Shown here piece by piece: positions 63,101 through 64,000 of a DNA stretch of 64,000 nt (positions are counted from its first letter, which is position 1; every line of letters starts with the position of its first letter). The DNA lies in NCBI GenBank assembly GCA_009363875.1, contig CM018694.1, positions 30,823,415 through 30,887,414 of the forward strand. Reading direction: 5' to 3'. The position numbers were made by a program, and so were the translations under genes. This stretch comes from Mikania micrantha. Taxonomy: Eukaryota; Streptophyta; Magnoliopsida; Asterales; Asteraceae. Under the pieces are notes generated by a model. The model was not told where the DNA came from and made no database searches. It was given only the letters and a program-made list of their open reading frames with translations.

Positions 63101-63554
63101 CATTTTTCGATCGTATTATTTATTTATTATCGTTTAGTCGTAATTATAAGTTCAACATTCGTATCTTCATGGATCGTCACCCATAATGACACTCAGTCTC
63201 GCTTACGCATTACGATTTTGTTTTATTAGTTTGTTTGTCATACTATTCTTCATAACACTACGCATTAACACTATCCCATTACACCAAACGCTGTATATGT
63301 ATAGGGCATACCCCAGAGTCCAGCTACCTGCCTTATCTGACGCCGTCCCACCACTGTTTCGATATAATACGATACTGTTCTTGCCTAGCGAAATCGACAG
63401 TAAATAAATAATACATACTTGTTCTTAACTAATTAAGATTCTAGATCATACAAACACAATCATAAACACTTGAATCACATTGTAAATACTGAATCAAATA
63501 CACATTGCACTAACACTGTTTATGACTGCTATGACTATATGCACAGATGTTACA
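60164..63554 (-). repeat. 3' LTR of E8 (3391 bp)
   Basis: Plus-strand TGTCACACCACCTGCGCC...AGATGTTACA. Shares the first 1.4 kb and the last 0.6 kb with E1. The middle (about 61560-62940) is different and has no GGTTCG array; it includes TCGGCC-containing sequence near 62040-62340. AT-rich hairpin at 60776-60806 and hairpin module at about 63278-63370. Confidence 0.92.
63278..63370 (-). other. Covarying hairpin module in the E8 3' LTR
   Basis: Sense arms AUUAUAUCGAA and the partner UUUGGUGUAAU; one C to T decay changes the partner relative to E1. Core TATGCCCTATACATATAC retained. Confidence 0.62.
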
Positions 63555-63589
63555 GTCTCCCCTAGTTAAGTGAATTTTGTCCCGAAATT
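63555..63589 (-). other. Polypurine tract and decayed palindrome of E8
   Basis: Plus-strand GTCTCCCCTAGTTAAG, then GAATTTTGTCCCGAAATT; the palindrome has lost one CpG by C to T compared with E4. Confidence 0.8.
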
Positions 63590-64000
63590 AACTAGCCGAA
63601 GGTATTGTAAAAAGATGAGGGTACTTAAGCTTCATCTGGTCTTCACGTTCCCAGGTGAACTCAGCACCACCTTTGCCCTCCCATCGTACCTTTACGATCG
63701 GGATACGGCTACGTTTAAGTTTCTTGACTCCATGATCCATGATTTCGACCGGACGTTCTATGAATTGCATGTTGTTTTGAACCTGAATGTCTTCCAATGG
63801 AATCTGAACATCATGATCCGCCAAGCATTTCTTAAGATTTGATACATGAAACGTATCGTGAACATTGCTTAGCTCCACTGGAAGTTTGAGTTTGTAGGCT
63901 ACGGGACCAATCCGTTCCAGGATCTCAAAAGGTCCAACGTACCTTGGTGCAAGTTTCCCTTTCTTCCCGAATCGGACAATGCCTTTCCAGGGAGAAACCT
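63588..64000 (-). CDS. C-terminal part of E8 gag-pol (integrase end and chromodomain-like tail)
   Basis: Open from the window edge to the stop at 63588, about 137 codons. It begins in the region after the integrase core (WKGIVRFGKKGKLAPRYVGPFEILERIG), continues through LSNVHDTFHVSNLKKCLADHDVQIPLED, and ends in the chromodomain-like tail (IVKVRWEGKGGAEFTWERED). Very similar to E4 (E4 has KRG where E8 has KGG). No lesion is visible, but the rest is outside the window, so intactness is unknown. Confidence 0.9.
   Translation of the reverse strand, partial: VSPWKGIVRFGKKGKLAPRYVGPFEILERIGPVAYKLKLPVELSNVHDTFHVSNLKKCLADHDVQIPLEDIQVQNNMQFIERPVEIMDHGVKKLKRSRIPIVKVRWEGKGGAEFTWEREDQMKLKYPHLFTIPSAS

Larger units (their letters stand above)
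60164..64000 (-). mobile_element. E8: Tekay element running off the right edge
   Basis: 3' LTR 60164-63554, polypurine tract, palindrome and C-terminal gag-pol codons of a minus-strand element of the E1/E4 family. Inserted in E7; the candidate 5-bp duplication is CAATA (60159-60163) but the partner is outside the window. Confidence 0.9.

Overview
This window is plant nuclear DNA made almost entirely of LTR retrotransposons nested inside one another. I found no host gene, rRNA, tRNA or CRISPR array. Very long LTRs (3.4-3.8 kb), primer sites matching the 3' end of initiator tRNA-Met (TGGTATCAGAGCC), and Ty3/gypsy polyproteins ending in a chromodomain-like tail point to the Tekay/Del chromovirus lineage. 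A second group is Ty1/copia of SIRE (Maximus) type, with 0.65 kb LTRs and a large extra ORF after pol. The overall style suggests a large-genome eudicot, perhaps Asteraceae; that is an impression from family resemblance, not proof.

Layout, outermost to innermost. E5 is an old minus-strand gypsy element (3' LTR end 50511-51799, decayed pol, gag 54290-55041, 5' LTR from 55216). E1, a minus-strand Tekay element, sits in the E5 LTR: 3' LTR remnant 1-1084, broken gag-pol 1085-5458, leader, 5' LTR 47081-50510. E2, a rearranged SIRE-type copia element (6900-46961, target duplication CTTAC), is inserted in the E1 leader. E3, a plus-strand Tekay element (9788-37230, target duplication AAACT), is inserted in the left arm of an inverted repeat within E2. 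E4, a minus-strand Tekay element (16301-30227, target duplication ATGCA), is inserted in the protease region of E3 and has one uninterrupted gag-pol reading frame. To the right lie a SIRE-like remnant E6 (about 56930-57569), a Tekay LTR E7 (57570-60163) cut by a further Tekay element E8 (from 60164, running off the window).

Target duplications, LTR ends, primer sites and polypurine tracts give consistent boundaries, and the nesting gives the order of events (E5, E1, E2, E3, E4, oldest to youngest). LTR similarity agrees: E3 LTRs differ by roughly a dozen substitutions in 3.7 kb, E4 LTRs by about five (counted by eye).

Three things stand out. (1) A roughly 75-120 nt hairpin module recurs once per Tekay LTR and two or three times per Tekay leader. 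Its arms differ between copies but remain complementary, with G.U pairs falling on the element's sense strand, and its core is conserved and carries a TATA-like motif. (2) E2 is an integrated aberrant reverse-transcription product with about 2.6 kb inverted arms, a third LTR, its own primer site inside, and a target duplication. (3) Dense arrays of short CpG-containing motifs occupy the LTRs: palindromic CATTCG-type motifs in the copia element and CGAACC motifs, in the same sense, in two Tekay families.
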